A DNA stretch of 64,000 bases from Streptomyces decoyicus (GCF_019880305.1 NZ_CP082301.1:5332001-5396000), one strand, 5' to 3'; shown: positions 50,977 to 59,861, counted from the stretch's first letter. The notes: generated from the letters alone by a model not told the origin. Made by a program: numbers and translations.

Positions 50977-51711
50977 GTGTCAGTGATGCTGATGGTTCTC
51001 GCCGCCGTCTACGGAGCAGCGGCCGGGCTGCTCATACCGCGGCCCGCCCACCGGATGGCCGTCGAGCCCGAGGAGGAGTGGCGCGCGGTCTGCCCCGAGG
51101 GGCACGCGATCACCGGAGTGGCGCGGGGCTGGCTGGGGCGGGGGCGTTGCCCGGACTGCGGGGCGTACGGGCCGGGTGTGCTGCCGACGGCCGCGGCCAC
51201 CGCGCTGGCCTGTGCGGCCCTGGCGGCGGCCACCGGGCCGCGGCCGGAACTCGTCGCCTGGCTGGTGATGGCACCGGTCGCGGTGCTGCTGGTGACCGTC
51301 GACTGGCGGGTCCGGCGCCTCCCGGACGAGCTGACGCTGCCGCTCGCCGTGGTGGCGGCGGCGCTGCTGGGGCTCGGCGGCTGGCTCACGGGGGAGAGCG
51401 GGGCATGGCGGCGGGCCCTGCTGGGCGGCCTGCTCCTCGGCGCGGGCTACCTCCTGCTCTACGCCGTCAACCCGCGGGGGATCGGCCTGGGCGACGTCAA
51501 GCTGGCGGTCGGGCTCGGGATCGCCCTCGGGTGGTACGGCTGGCGGACCCTCGTCACCGGCGGCGCGGCGGGGGTGCTGCTGGGCGCGCTCTACGGTGCG
51601 GGGCTGATGCTCGTCCGGCCCGGCGCGCGGAAGACGGCCATGCCGCTCGGGCCCTTCATGATCCTCGGCGCCTTCTGCGGGCTGCTCCTGGGCGCCGCCG
51701 CGGCCGTCTGA
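50977..51711 (+). CDS. A24-family prepilin peptidase
   Basis: 244 residues, about six or seven transmembrane segments. The two catalytic Asp are D109 (VDWRVRRLPDELT) and D173 (GIGLGDVKLA), the GxGD aspartyl protease pair. A Cys set (C39, C58, C61) in the first loop recalls the zinc motif of full-size PilD enzymes, but it is incomplete. Likely cuts the Flp pilin and both TadE pseudopilins of the locus at 39-48 kb. Confidence 0.92.
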   Translation: MSVMLMVLAAVYGAAAGLLIPRPAHRMAVEPEEEWRAVCPEGHAITGVARGWLGRGRCPDCGAYGPGVLPTAAATALACAALAAATGPRPELVAWLVMAPVAVLLVTVDWRVRRLPDELTLPLAVVAAALLGLGGWLTGESGAWRRALLGGLLLGAGYLLLYAVNPRGIGLGDVKLAVGLGIALGWYGWRTLVTGGAAGVLLGALYGAGLMLVRPGARKTAMPLGPFMILGAFCGLLLGAAAAV

Positions 51712-51907
51712 CCGCGGCCCCGCGCCGGGTGGTCCCGCCGTACGCGGGGCCACGCACCCGGTGGGGGCTTGCCCGACCGGGCCGGACACCCGCACCGGAC
51801 GGATTCCTTCCGCAGGCCGTTTTCCCTGCTCCCGGCCCTCGGGCGAGCCCGAGCCACGCCGCCGCGCGCGCCGGTGCACGAAGCATCGCCCCCGCGGGGT
51901 TATGGTG

Positions 51908-51963
51908 GAAACCCCCCCCTCGGGCCGGTCCGTATCCCCCCCACGGACCGGCCCGCTTTTTGT
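51908..51963 (+). ncRNA. C-rich small RNA candidate, resembling 6C RNA, with its terminator
   Basis: A TATGGT -10-like box (51901-51906) is followed by GGAAAC, a run of eight C (51912-51919), then a perfect 12-bp stem (51922-51933 and 51943-51954) whose loop holds seven C, then GCTTTTT. Actinobacterial 6C RNA is defined by hairpins with loops of at least six C. The first 6C hairpin is not clearly formed here, so this is a probable, not certain, match. Confidence 0.55.
51922..51961 (+). terminator. Intrinsic terminator with U tract
   Basis: GGGCCGGTCCGT and its exact complement around a 9-base loop, followed by GCTTTTT: one of few U-tract terminators in the window. It could end the small RNA or the prepilin peptidase transcript. 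Confidence 0.85.
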
Positions 51964-52055
51964 CGGCACCCGCTCGTGCGCGCACCGGCGGCGCAGTGGC
52001 CGACGGGACCGCCCGGCAGGCGCCGGCGCCCGTCGGACGGGTCAAGGCCTACTTG

Positions 52056-53087
52056 CTAGCGCCGCGCCCAGATGTTCACGCCGTCCGTCGTCTTCGCGAA
52101 CTCGTCGATCTCGGTGAGCTCGGCGTCCGTGATCGCGGGCGCATCGAGGGCGGCGATGTTGGCCTCCAGCTGGGCGACGCTGCTGGCGCCGATCAGGGCG
52201 GAGGTCATCCGCGCGTCGCGCAGCACCCAGCCCAGGGCGAGCTGGGCCAGCGACTGGCCGCGGCGGGCGGCGATGTCGTTCAGGCCGCGGAGGCGGCGTA
52301 CGACCTCGTCGGACAGCAGGCCCGGGTCCAGGGACTTGCCCAGCGAGGCGCGCGAGCCCTCGGGGATCCCGTGCAGGTACTTGTCCGTGAGCATGCCCTG
52401 CGCAAGTGGCGCAAAAGAGATGCAGCCCATGCCCTCGGCTTCGAGGGTGTCCAGCAGCAGATCGTCCTCGGTCCAGCGGTTGATCATCGAGTACGAGGGC
52501 TGGTGGATCAGCGCGGGGACACCCATGGCGCGCAGGATTCCGGCCGCCTCACGGGTCTGCTCGGCGTTGTAGGAGGAAACCCCGGCATACAGCGCCTTGC
52601 CCTGCCGGACGGCGGAGGCCAGGGCGCCCATCGTCTCCTCGAGCGGGGTCTCGGGATCGAAACGGTGCGAGTAGAAGATATCGACGTAATCGACACCCAT
52701 CCGCTTCAGTGAGGCATCCAACGACGAGAGGAGATATTTCCGAGAACCCCATTCGCCGTAGGGGCCGGGGTGCATCAGATATCCGGCCTTCGTCGACAGA
52801 ATCATCTCGTCGCGGTAGCCGCGGAAGTCCTGCGCGAAGATCTTTCCGAAGTTCAGCTCGGCGGACCCGGGGGGCGGGCCGTAGTTGTTGGCCAGATCGA
52901 AGTGGGTCACACCCAGGTCGAAGGCGCGGCGCAGGATGTCCCGCTGGGAGCTCAGGGTGCGGTCATCACCGAAGTTGTGCCAGAGTCCAAGGGAGATAGC
53001 GGGGAGTTTGAGTCCACTGCGACCCGTTCGACGGTACGTCATCGAGTCGAAGCGGGAATCCGCTGCGCGGTAGTCGGTGCCAGTCAT
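52056..53087 (-). CDS. Aldo/keto reductase, L-glyceraldehyde-3-phosphate reductase (YghZ)-like
   Basis: 343 residues from ATG 53087 (GGGAG upstream). The tetrad is visible: D and Y in HFDLANNYGPPPGSAE, K in ILSTKAGY, H in IFYSHRFDPETPLEE. NADPH-side text is SALIGASSVAQLEANI. High similarity to YghZ/GpR, which detoxifies L-glyceraldehyde phosphate and methylglyoxal. Divergent from the cis-prenyltransferase gene. Confidence 0.92.
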   Translation of the reverse strand: MTGTDYRAADSRFDSMTYRRTGRSGLKLPAISLGLWHNFGDDRTLSSQRDILRRAFDLGVTHFDLANNYGPPPGSAELNFGKIFAQDFRGYRDEMILSTKAGYLMHPGPYGEWGSRKYLLSSLDASLKRMGVDYVDIFYSHRFDPETPLEETMGALASAVRQGKALYAGVSSYNAEQTREAAGILRAMGVPALIHQPSYSMINRWTEDDLLLDTLEAEGMGCISFAPLAQGMLTDKYLHGIPEGSRASLGKSLDPGLLSDEVVRRLRGLNDIAARRGQSLAQLALGWVLRDARMTSALIGASSVAQLEANIAALDAPAITDAELTEIDEFAKTTDGVNIWARR

Positions 53088-53209
53088 GCTCAACTCCCTA
53101 TCACGTACTTGTGACCTACCTGATTGGGCTGTCGTCACAGCTGAGAAGTAAAGTTGCCCACTTGAGGCGACGGGGCGACCGCCATTGGCACGGAGGGGCT
53201 GGACCACAC

Positions 53210-54007
53210 ATGCTGCGATCTTCCGGGATGCGCATCCCGTATCCGCCTGCACTGCGCAATCTGGCCTATCGGCTGTACGCGCGCAGGGTGGAGGGTCGCC
53301 TGGATCACACCCAGGTGCCCAAGCACGTCGGCGTCATCCTGGACGGCAACCGGCGCTGGGCGCGGGCCGACGGGCGGACGACAGAGCAGGGCCACCAGGC
53401 CGGTGCGGCCAAGATCAGTGAGCTGCTCGGCTGGTGCGAGGAGACCGATGTCGAGGTGGTCACGCTCTGGCTGCTGTCGACGGACAACCTGGACCGGCCC
53501 GAGGCCGAGCTGAAGCCGCTGCTGGGCATCATCGAGAACACCGTCCGGGACCTGGCCGCCGACGGCCGCTGGCGGGTCCACCACGTGGGCAACCGCGATC
53601 TGCTGCCCACCGCCACCCAGCAGGTGCTCAAGGAGTCCGAGCAGGCCACCCGCGACAACACCGGCGTCATGGTGAATGTCGCGATCGGCTACGGCGGCCG
53701 CCAGGAGATCGCCGACGCGGTGCGCTCGCTGCTGCTGGACCACGCCGAGCGCGGCACCTCCTTCGAGGAGCTCGCCGAGATCGTCGACATCGACCTGATC
53801 TCCGAGCACCTCTACACCCGCGGCCAGCCCGACCCGGACCTGGTGATCCGGACGAGCGGCGAGCAGCGGCTGTCGGGCTTCATGCTGTGGCAGAGCGCCC
53901 ATTCGGAGTACTACTTCTGTGAAGTCTTCTGGCCGGCGTTCCGGAAGGTCGACTTCCTGCGTGCCCTGCGCGACTACGCCGCCCGGCACCGGCGCTACGG
54001 CTTCTAG
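53210..54007 (+). CDS. Isoprenyl transferase (cis-prenyltransferase, UppS family)
   Basis: 265 residues from ATG 53210; ATG 53228 (MRIPYPPALR) is a good alternative, as neither has an ideal ribosome site. Conserved regions: HVGVILDGNRRWAR with the catalytic Asp, LLSTDNLDRP, VNVAIGYGGRQEI, PDLVIRTSGEQRLSGFMLWQSAHSEYYF. It condenses isopentenyl diphosphate in Z-configuration. Streptomycetes have more than one paralogue, so a short-chain product is as likely as undecaprenyl diphosphate. Confidence 0.92.
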   Translation: MLRSSGMRIPYPPALRNLAYRLYARRVEGRLDHTQVPKHVGVILDGNRRWARADGRTTEQGHQAGAAKISELLGWCEETDVEVVTLWLLSTDNLDRPEAELKPLLGIIENTVRDLAADGRWRVHHVGNRDLLPTATQQVLKESEQATRDNTGVMVNVAIGYGGRQEIADAVRSLLLDHAERGTSFEELAEIVDIDLISEHLYTRGQPDPDLVIRTSGEQRLSGFMLWQSAHSEYYFCEVFWPAFRKVDFLRALRDYAARHRRYGF

Positions 54008-54104
54008 GCGCCTCGCCCCGTACCGCCAGGCGGGTTAGTTACGCCCCGTACGCCCGTTACATCCCCTGAAGTCCTTGACGTCCCCACTGTCGCGGGGCGT
54101 CACC

Positions 54105-54139
54105 AGGCCCCGCCGGCCCATGTGCCGCTGGCGGGGCCT
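54105..54139 (+). terminator. Terminator hairpin after the cis-prenyltransferase gene
   Basis: 10-bp perfect arms AGGCCCCGCC / GGCGGGGCCT around a 15-base loop, followed by CTTCTG. Confidence 0.7.
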
Positions 54140-54559
54140 CTTCTGACGCAGCCTCCACTCGCGCACCACATTGGCGCCGCCGCCGCTCGGCGAGCACGCG
54201 TAACCCAAGGTTCATCGACCGTGCGTCATATGCCGTGGCATGGCTACGGGGGTTCGAGGGAATATCCCTTCCAGGTCGGCGTCCGGAACAAGCCATCGGG
54301 CGCCGCATCTCAGCGGACGGCATGGGGCCGTCCGCCCGGGAGGCCCTTTGCACATCACGGAGGTCCGTGCGCACCGCACGGTCGACGCGGGGGGCCGGTG
54401 TTCGGTCCGCGCATTGTGGTCCGAGCCCGGTCCGGTCACTAGATGGCCGGGGGTCCCGGGGACGCCGCCCAGCGGTAGCTGGGAAAGCGGTGGCCCCGGG
54501 AGAACACCGCCCCGCGACGCCGTCGCACCCCAACCTCATCCGAGGGGGTTCGTCCACCC
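54140..54559 (+). other. Non-coding spacer before phoH
   Basis: About 420 bp with open frames on both strands but none with plausible protein text. A short inverted repeat ATGCC-GT-GGCAT lies at 54230-54241. A phoH promoter and leader are expected here; I could not place the boxes. Confidence 0.5.
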
Positions 54560-55882
54560 GTGGTGAACATCAAGCAGCGCCGTGAGCACGACCGGCGCAC
54601 TTATGTACTCGACACCAGTGTCCTGCTGGCGGATCCAGGAGCCATGGCCCGCTTCGACGAGCACGAAGTCGTGCTGCCGGTCGTGGTGGTCACGGAACTG
54701 GAGGCCAAACGGCACCACCCCGAGCTCGGCTACTTCGCGCGGCAGGCGCTGCGCCTGCTGGACGAGTACCGGGTGCAGTTCGGGCGGCTGGACTCGCCCA
54801 TCCCCATCGGGGATCTCGGCGGGTCGCTCCGGGTCGAACTGAACCACTCCGACCCCGGGATCCTGCCCGCCGGCTTCCGGCTCGGCGACAACGACTCGCG
54901 GATCCTCGCGGTGGCGCGCAATCTCCAGGCCGAGGGGTACGACGTCACGGTCGTCTCCAAGGATCTGCCGCTGCGCATCAAGGCGTCCTCGGTCGGGCTG
55001 CTGGCCGAGGAGTACCGCGCCGAGCTGGCGATCACCGATTCCGGCTGGACGGGGATGGCCGAGCTGACCCTCTCCGCCGAACAGATCGACGGCCTGTTCG
55101 CCGCCGAGACCGCGCACGTACCGGAAGTCTCCGAACTTCCGGTGCATACCGGACTCGTACTCCAGTCCGAGCGCGGCAAGGCGCTGGGCCGGGTCACCGC
55201 GGACGGTGCGGTCCGGCTGGTGCGGGGCGACCGGGAGGTCTTCGGGATCCACGGCCGCAGCGCCGAACAGCGGATCGCGCTGGATCTGCTGCTCGACCCG
55301 GACGTCGGCATCGTCTCGATGGGCGGCCGGGCCGGTACGGGCAAGTCGGCGCTGGCGCTGTGTGCGGGCCTGGAGGCCGTATTGGAGCGCCGGCAGCACC
55401 GCAAGGTGATGGTGTTCCGCCCGCTGTATGCCGTCGGCGGGCAGGAGCTGGGCTATCTGCCGGGCAGCGAGGCGGAGAAGATGAGCCCCTGGGCTCAGGC
55501 CGTCTTCGACACGCTGTCCGCGGTGACCACCAAGGACGTCATCGAAGAGGTGGTGGGGCGCGGCATGTTGGAGGTGCTGCCGCTGACCCATATCCGCGGG
55601 CGGTCGCTGCACGACGCGTTCGTCATCGTGGACGAGGCCCAGTCGCTGGAGCGGAACGTCCTTTTGACGGTTCTGTCCCGTATCGGCGCCAACTCCCGGG
55701 TGGTGCTGACGCATGACGTCGCGCAGCGCGACAACCTCCGGGTCGGGCGGTACGACGGCGTGGTCGCGGTCGTCGAGAAGCTGAAGGGGCATCCGCTGTT
55801 CGCCCACGTCACGCTGAACCGCTCCGAGCGTTCGCCGATCGCGGCGCTGGTGACCGAAATGCTGGAGGAAGGCCGGATCTGA
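54560..55882 (+). CDS. phoH: PhoH family protein: PIN domain plus PhoH ATPase
   Basis: 440 residues, GTG start after GAGGGGG. The N-terminal PIN-type nuclease domain (about 13-150) keeps acidic residues in YVLDTSVLLADP, VVTELEAK and LGDNDSRILAVA; the C-terminal PhoH helicase-like ATPase has Walker A GGRAGTGKSALAL and Walker B AFVIVDEAQSLE. PhoH2-type fusions act as RNA helicase-ribonucleases in mycobacteria. Confidence 0.93.
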   Translation: MVNIKQRREHDRRTYVLDTSVLLADPGAMARFDEHEVVLPVVVVTELEAKRHHPELGYFARQALRLLDEYRVQFGRLDSPIPIGDLGGSLRVELNHSDPGILPAGFRLGDNDSRILAVARNLQAEGYDVTVVSKDLPLRIKASSVGLLAEEYRAELAITDSGWTGMAELTLSAEQIDGLFAAETAHVPEVSELPVHTGLVLQSERGKALGRVTADGAVRLVRGDREVFGIHGRSAEQRIALDLLLDPDVGIVSMGGRAGTGKSALALCAGLEAVLERRQHRKVMVFRPLYAVGGQELGYLPGSEAEKMSPWAQAVFDTLSAVTTKDVIEEVVGRGMLEVLPLTHIRGRSLHDAFVIVDEAQSLERNVLLTVLSRIGANSRVVLTHDVAQRDNLRVGRYDGVVAVVEKLKGHPLFAHVTLNRSERSPIAALVTEMLEEGRI

Positions 55883-55898
55883 CCGGTTGTGAACGCGT

Positions 55899-55936
55899 CG
55901 CCGCCCGGCAAAGCGAAGGAGCTTAGCCGGGCGGCG
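55899..55936 (+). terminator. Terminator hairpin after phoH
   Basis: 11-bp arms CGCCGCCCGGC / GCCGGGCGGCG around 16 bases, 17 bases past the stop. Confidence 0.75.
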
Positions 55937-55979
55937 TTGTGCTGCGAGTGGATATCCGAAAATCATTTGCCGTAAACGA

Positions 55980-55997
55980 GGTGTGAGCTTTCACACC
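55980..55997. promoter_or_regulatory. Inverted repeat upstream of the transglycosylase gene, Crp-like
   Basis: GGTGTGAGCTTTCACACC: perfect 7-bp arms around GCTT. It resembles Crp half-sites (TGTGA/TCACA) but the spacing is 4, not 6; a GTG-N6-TTCAC reading is close to the Streptomyces Crp pattern. Confidence 0.45.
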
Positions 55998-56288
55998 CAG
56001 TGGGGAATTGCCTCCCGGCGTCCTGGTCGGGCAGAGTCTGGGTCCTGTCAGGCCCCGCATACGGCATCAAGCACCCCCAGCGGTGTGTAGAACCAACGAA
56101 CTTCATAGCGATGCGCCGTATGCCGCCCGAGCACCACGCGGACCCCGAGGGGGACGTACCGGGCCAGTGCCTCCCGTGACCAGCCGGACCCGCCCGCTCA
56201 ACAGGGCCCGGAACAAGGGGAGGTCAGCGTCAGGGGCACGATTGCGCCCGCGAGGTCACCTATGCGGGCGATGCTGGAAGGAAAACGT
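55998..56288 (+). other. Long leader of the transglycosylase gene
   Basis: About 290 bp without a gene. GCATACGGC (56057-56065) can pair with GCCGTATGC (56115-56123), making a long-range stem over a 49-base loop. No known riboswitch signature was recognised. Confidence 0.45.
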
Positions 56289-56990
56289 GTGAGCCGGATC
56301 TCGGTCCGGGGATTCGCCGTGGCATCCGCCACCGCGGTCACCACCGTCGGCGCCGTGGTCGGCGTCGCTGCAGGCAACGAGCCTGCCTCGGTCGGCAACA
56401 CCGAGGCCGCAGCTGCCGACGCGACGATCGCCGACATCCCCGCAGGCGCACAGGCCCAGGTGCAGACGGCTTCCCTGACGCAGCAGGCGGACGACCAGTC
56501 CACCCAGGCGGACACGGCAGCGCTGAAGTCCGCTCAGGAGTCGGCTCGTAAGGCTGCCGCTGAGACCGCGCAGAGCAAGAAGGAAGCGGCGGACCAGGCA
56601 AAGGCCAAGAAGGAAGCCGACGCGCGTGACAAGAAGGAGCTGGCCGCGTCCCGCTCCTCCTCGCGCGACCTGGGCGACCTCGTAGGCAAGAGCTCGTACA
56701 CCATTGCCGAGACGCAGGCCATGGCGCGCCAGATGATGGCGGGCGACCAGTTCCAGTGCTTCAGCAACATCGTGGACCACGAGTCCGGCTGGAACTACAA
56801 GGCCACCAACGCCGGCTCGGGTGCCTACGGCCTCGTCCAGGCGCTGCCCGGCTCGAAGATGTCCTCCGCGGGCTCCGACTGGCAGACCAACCCGGCCACC
56901 CAGATCAAGTGGGGGCTGAACTACATGAACGACCGCTACGGCAGCCCCTGTGGTGCCTGGTCGTTCTGGCAGGCCAACAGCTGGTACTAG
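56289..56990 (+). CDS. Secreted transglycosylase-like cell-wall hydrolase
   Basis: 233 residues from GTG 56289, with GAAGGA 6 bases upstream; the in-frame ATGs at 56262 and 56271 are less well placed. Signal peptide about 1-32. A coiled, Ala/Gln/Lys-rich segment (about 60-125) leads to a C-terminal lysozyme-like domain whose catalytic Glu is in DHESGWNYKATN; GAYGLVQALPGSKM and WGLNYMNDRYG follow. It should cut peptidoglycan glycan strands. The long leader suggests RNA-level control. Confidence 0.88.
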   Translation: MSRISVRGFAVASATAVTTVGAVVGVAAGNEPASVGNTEAAAADATIADIPAGAQAQVQTASLTQQADDQSTQADTAALKSAQESARKAAAETAQSKKEAADQAKAKKEADARDKKELAASRSSSRDLGDLVGKSSYTIAETQAMARQMMAGDQFQCFSNIVDHESGWNYKATNAGSGAYGLVQALPGSKMSSAGSDWQTNPATQIKWGLNYMNDRYGSPCGAWSFWQANSWY

Positions 56991-57017
56991 GCCCGCCGGC
57001 AGTACCACCGCACTTCC

Positions 57018-57050
57018 GAAACCCCCGAACGCGGCAGCGTCGGGGGTTTC
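57018..57050 (+). terminator. Terminator hairpin after the transglycosylase gene
   Basis: 11-bp arms GAAACCCCCGA / TCGGGGGTTTC around an 11-base loop. Confidence 0.75.
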
Positions 57051-57117
57051 GCGCGTCCGGCGCAGGTAACGTCGTGCCCGTCAGGTTGTGGCGCGTGGGA
57101 GGGGAAGAGGAAGGCAC

Positions 57118-58656
57118 ATGTCCAGATTGCCTCAGTGGGTCGGCGGCCTCGGTGCCGGTCTGACCCGGCTCTCGCAGCGGCTGGAGGAACAACGCCGCCG
57201 GGCGGAAGCCGCGGAGGGGGTCCCCCCTGGAGGGAGCCCGTCGGACTCCTCGGGGGAGGCCGGGGAGCCGGAGCTGAGGCGTGCCGGGCACGCGGACGCC
57301 CCCGCGGCCGACGGCGCGGCGGACGACGGTCCGGCGCGCGACGGTGCGCTGGGCGCGCTCACCGTCGCCCGTAAGCAGCTGCCGGAAGCGACGGACGGGG
57401 TCCCGCATCCCGCAACGGAACTCCCCTCGCCGCCGCCCCAGTCCGCCGTACCGCCGGAGAACGTTCCCCCGCCACCCTCCTATGCGCCCGCCGTCGCGGC
57501 CCGCCCGGACCCGGTCGATGCGGTGCCGTGGGGCGTACGGGTCGCCGCCGAGGCGAGCTGGCGGCTGCTGGTGCTGGCCGCCACGCTGTGGGTGCTCGCC
57601 CGGGTCATCACCACCATCGAACTGGTCGTGCTGGCCTTCATCGCGGCGACGCTGATCACCGCACTGCTCCAGCCGACGGTGGCGTGGCTGCGCCAGCGCG
57701 GGCTGCCGCGCGGGCCGGCCACCGCGCTGACCTTCATCGGCGGGTTCGTGGTCATGGGTCTGGTCGGCTGGTTCGTGGTCTGGCAGGTCCAGGACAACAT
57801 CGACTCGGTCTCCAGCCGCATCCAGGAGGGCATCACCGAGCTCAAGGGCTGGCTGCTGAAGAGCCCGTTCCATGTGACCGAGTCTCAGATCAACCACATC
57901 GCCAAGAACCTGCAGGACGCGGTCGGCGCCAACACCGAGGCGATCACCTCGGTCGGCCTGGAGGGCGTCACCGTCGTCCTGGAGGTGTTCACCGGCATCC
58001 TGCTGGCGATGTTCACCACGCTCTTCCTGCTCTACGACGGCCGGCGGATCTGGAACTGGCTGCTCAAGCTGGTCCCCGGCGCGGCCCGCGAGGGTGTGGC
58101 GGGCGCCGGGCCGCGGGCCTGGCGGACGCTGACCGCCTATGTGCGCGGCACGGTCGTCGTCGCCCTGATCGACGCCATCTTCATCGGTATCGGCCTCTAT
58201 TTCCTCAATGTGCCGCTGGCCGTCCCGCTCGCCGTCTTCATCTTCCTGTTCGCCTTCATCCCGCTGGTCGGCGCGGTGGTCTCGGGGGCGCTGGCGTGTG
58301 TCATCGCGCTGGTCGCCAACGGGGTGTTCACGGCCCTGATGGTGCTGGCGGTCGTGCTGGCCGTCCAGCAGATCGAGGGCCACGTCCTCCAGCCGTTCAT
58401 CCTGGGCCGGGCGGTCCGGGTCCATCCGCTGGCGGTGATCCTGTCGGTCGCCGCGGGCGGGCTGATCGCGGGCATCGGCGGTGCGGTCGTCGCGGTGCCT
58501 TTGGTCGCGGTCACCAACACGGTGGTCGGCTACCTCCGTTCGTACTCCAGGGAACAGGCGCTACGGATGTCGGTGGCCCCGCGCGGTGCCACCGCGATCT
58601 CGGTGGCGCCGACCCCGCCCCCGGTGCCGCGCCGGACCGAGGAGCCCCCGGAGTAG
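57118..58656 (+). CDS. AI-2E family transporter (DUF20 permease)
   Basis: 512 residues from ATG 57118 (GAGGAAGG upstream). A disordered N-terminus of about 145 residues precedes about seven to eight transmembrane segments with the family's central soluble region (VSSRIQEGITELKGWLL) and the conserved FIFLFAFIPLVGAVVSG and QQIEGHVLQPFILGRAV. AI-2E proteins are exporters or Na+/H+ antiporters; real AI-2 export is shown for few. The N-terminus contains the GGGGGTCCCCCC element (57216-57229), also found before the IclR gene. Confidence 0.9.
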   Translation: MSRLPQWVGGLGAGLTRLSQRLEEQRRRAEAAEGVPPGGSPSDSSGEAGEPELRRAGHADAPAADGAADDGPARDGALGALTVARKQLPEATDGVPHPATELPSPPPQSAVPPENVPPPPSYAPAVAARPDPVDAVPWGVRVAAEASWRLLVLAATLWVLARVITTIELVVLAFIAATLITALLQPTVAWLRQRGLPRGPATALTFIGGFVVMGLVGWFVVWQVQDNIDSVSSRIQEGITELKGWLLKSPFHVTESQINHIAKNLQDAVGANTEAITSVGLEGVTVVLEVFTGILLAMFTTLFLLYDGRRIWNWLLKLVPGAAREGVAGAGPRAWRTLTAYVRGTVVVALIDAIFIGIGLYFLNVPLAVPLAVFIFLFAFIPLVGAVVSGALACVIALVANGVFTALMVLAVVLAVQQIEGHVLQPFILGRAVRVHPLAVILSVAAGGLIAGIGGAVVAVPLVAVTNTVVGYLRSYSREQALRMSVAPRGATAISVAPTPPPVPRRTEEPPE

Positions 58657-58677
58657 TCCCACCGGCCCCTGGACACA

Positions 58678-58714
58678 CAGAAACCCCGCAGACGTCCTGT
58701 CTGCGGGGTTTCTG
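58678..58714. terminator. Bidirectional hairpin between the AI-2E and ahpD genes
   Basis: Perfect 16-bp arms (58678-58693, 58699-58714) around GTCCT, with A- and T-rich ends in both directions. Confidence 0.85.
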
Positions 58715-58740
58715 TCGGAGCGCGTCGCGCGTGCCGTGAA

Positions 58741-59274
58741 TTACTCGGCGAGCGCGGCCTCGGCGTCCAGCGTGGCGCCGACGGCCTGCAGGACGGACGC
58801 GATCTTGACGGCCTCCTGGATCGTCTCGCGGTCCACACCGGCCTTGCGGAGCACCTGCTCGTGCGAGTCCAGGCACATGCCGCAGCCGTTGATGGCCGAG
58901 ACGGCCAGCGACCACAGCTCGAAGTCGACCTTGTCCACGCCCGGGTTGCCGATGACGTTCATCCGCAGACCGGCGCGCAGGTTGCCGTACTCCGGGTCCG
59001 ACAGCAGGTGCCGGGTCCGGTAGAAGACGTTGTTCATCGCCATGATGGCGGCGGCCGACTTGGCGGCGGCGTAGGCCTCGGGGGAGAGGTTCGCCTTCGC
59101 CTCCGGCTCCAGCTCGCGCAGCACCTTCGGCGAGCGCGAGGCGATCGCGCAGGCCAGTACGGTGCCCCACAGCTGCTGCTGCGGCAGGTCGCTGTTGCCG
59201 ATGACCGAGCCGAGGTTCAGCTTCAGGTCCTTGGCGTAGTCCGGTACGGCGGACTTGAGTTCGTCGAGAGCCAT
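58741..59274 (-). CDS. ahpD: Alkyl hydroperoxide reductase AhpD
   Basis: 177 residues. The CxxC active site is C131/C134 in NGCGMCLDSHE with H138; this is the actinobacterial AhpD, which reduces AhpC with electrons from a lipoyl/dihydrolipoamide chain. Follows ahpC by 32 bases on the same strand. Terminated by the shared hairpin at 58678-58714. Confidence 0.95.
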   Translation of the reverse strand: MALDELKSAVPDYAKDLKLNLGSVIGNSDLPQQQLWGTVLACAIASRSPKVLRELEPEAKANLSPEAYAAAKSAAAIMAMNNVFYRTRHLLSDPEYGNLRAGLRMNVIGNPGVDKVDFELWSLAVSAINGCGMCLDSHEQVLRKAGVDRETIQEAVKIASVLQAVGATLDAEAALAE

Positions 59275-59306
59275 GTCAGATCAGCCTCCAGTTCGCTAGC
59301 GGAGAA

Positions 59307-59861
59307 TTACTCGCCCGAGAGAAGCGCGACCGGGTCGAGGGTCTCGTCGCCCTTGGACCAGTTGCAGGGGCACAGCTCGTCGGTCTGCAGGGCGTCGAGG
59401 ACCCGCAGGACCTCCTTGGGGTTACGGCCGACGGAACCGGCGGTCACCATGGTGAACTGGATCTCGTTGTTCTGGTCGACGATGAAGACGGCGCGCTGCG
59501 CGAAGCCGTCCTCGCCCTCGATGCCCAGGTCGCGCATGAGCTCGTGCTTCGAGTCGGCGAGCATGGGGAAGGGCAGGTCGGTCAGGTCCGGGTGGTCCTT
59601 GCGCCAGGCGTGGTGCACGAACTCGGAGTCGCCGGAGAAGCCGAGGACCTGGGCGTCACGGTCGGCGAACTCGTCGTTCAGCTTGCCGAAGGCGGCGATC
59701 TCGGTGGGGCACACGAAGGTGAAGTCCTTGGGCCACGCAAAGACGATCTTCCACTTGCCCTCGTAGGTCTTGTGGTTGATCTGCTCGAACTCCTGGCCCT
59801 GCTCCAGCGAAACGCAGGCGGTCAGGTCGAACTCGGGGAACTTGTCACCGACAGTGAGCAC
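59307..59861 (-). CDS. ahpC: Peroxiredoxin AhpC
   Basis: 184 residues. Peroxidatic Cys51 lies in FTFVCPTEI and the resolving Cys in ELCPCNW. It reduces organic peroxides and H2O2. First gene of the ahpCD operon, divergent from oxyR; the 132-bp spacer is where OxyR should bind. Confidence 0.95.
   Translation of the reverse strand: MLTVGDKFPEFDLTACVSLEQGQEFEQINHKTYEGKWKIVFAWPKDFTFVCPTEIAAFGKLNDEFADRDAQVLGFSGDSEFVHHAWRKDHPDLTDLPFPMLADSKHELMRDLGIEGEDGFAQRAVFIVDQNNEIQFTMVTAGSVGRNPKEVLRVLDALQTDELCPCNWSKGDETLDPVALLSGE

Noticed and set aside
54240..54566. 108-codon ORF before phoH
   Set aside because: Several overlapping frames on both strands look equally good or bad; none has family text or a convincing start.
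55998..56288. c-di-AMP (ydaO-type) riboswitch before the transglycosylase gene
   Set aside because: Such switches precede related wall-hydrolase genes in Streptomyces, but the conserved blocks of that class were not found in this leader.
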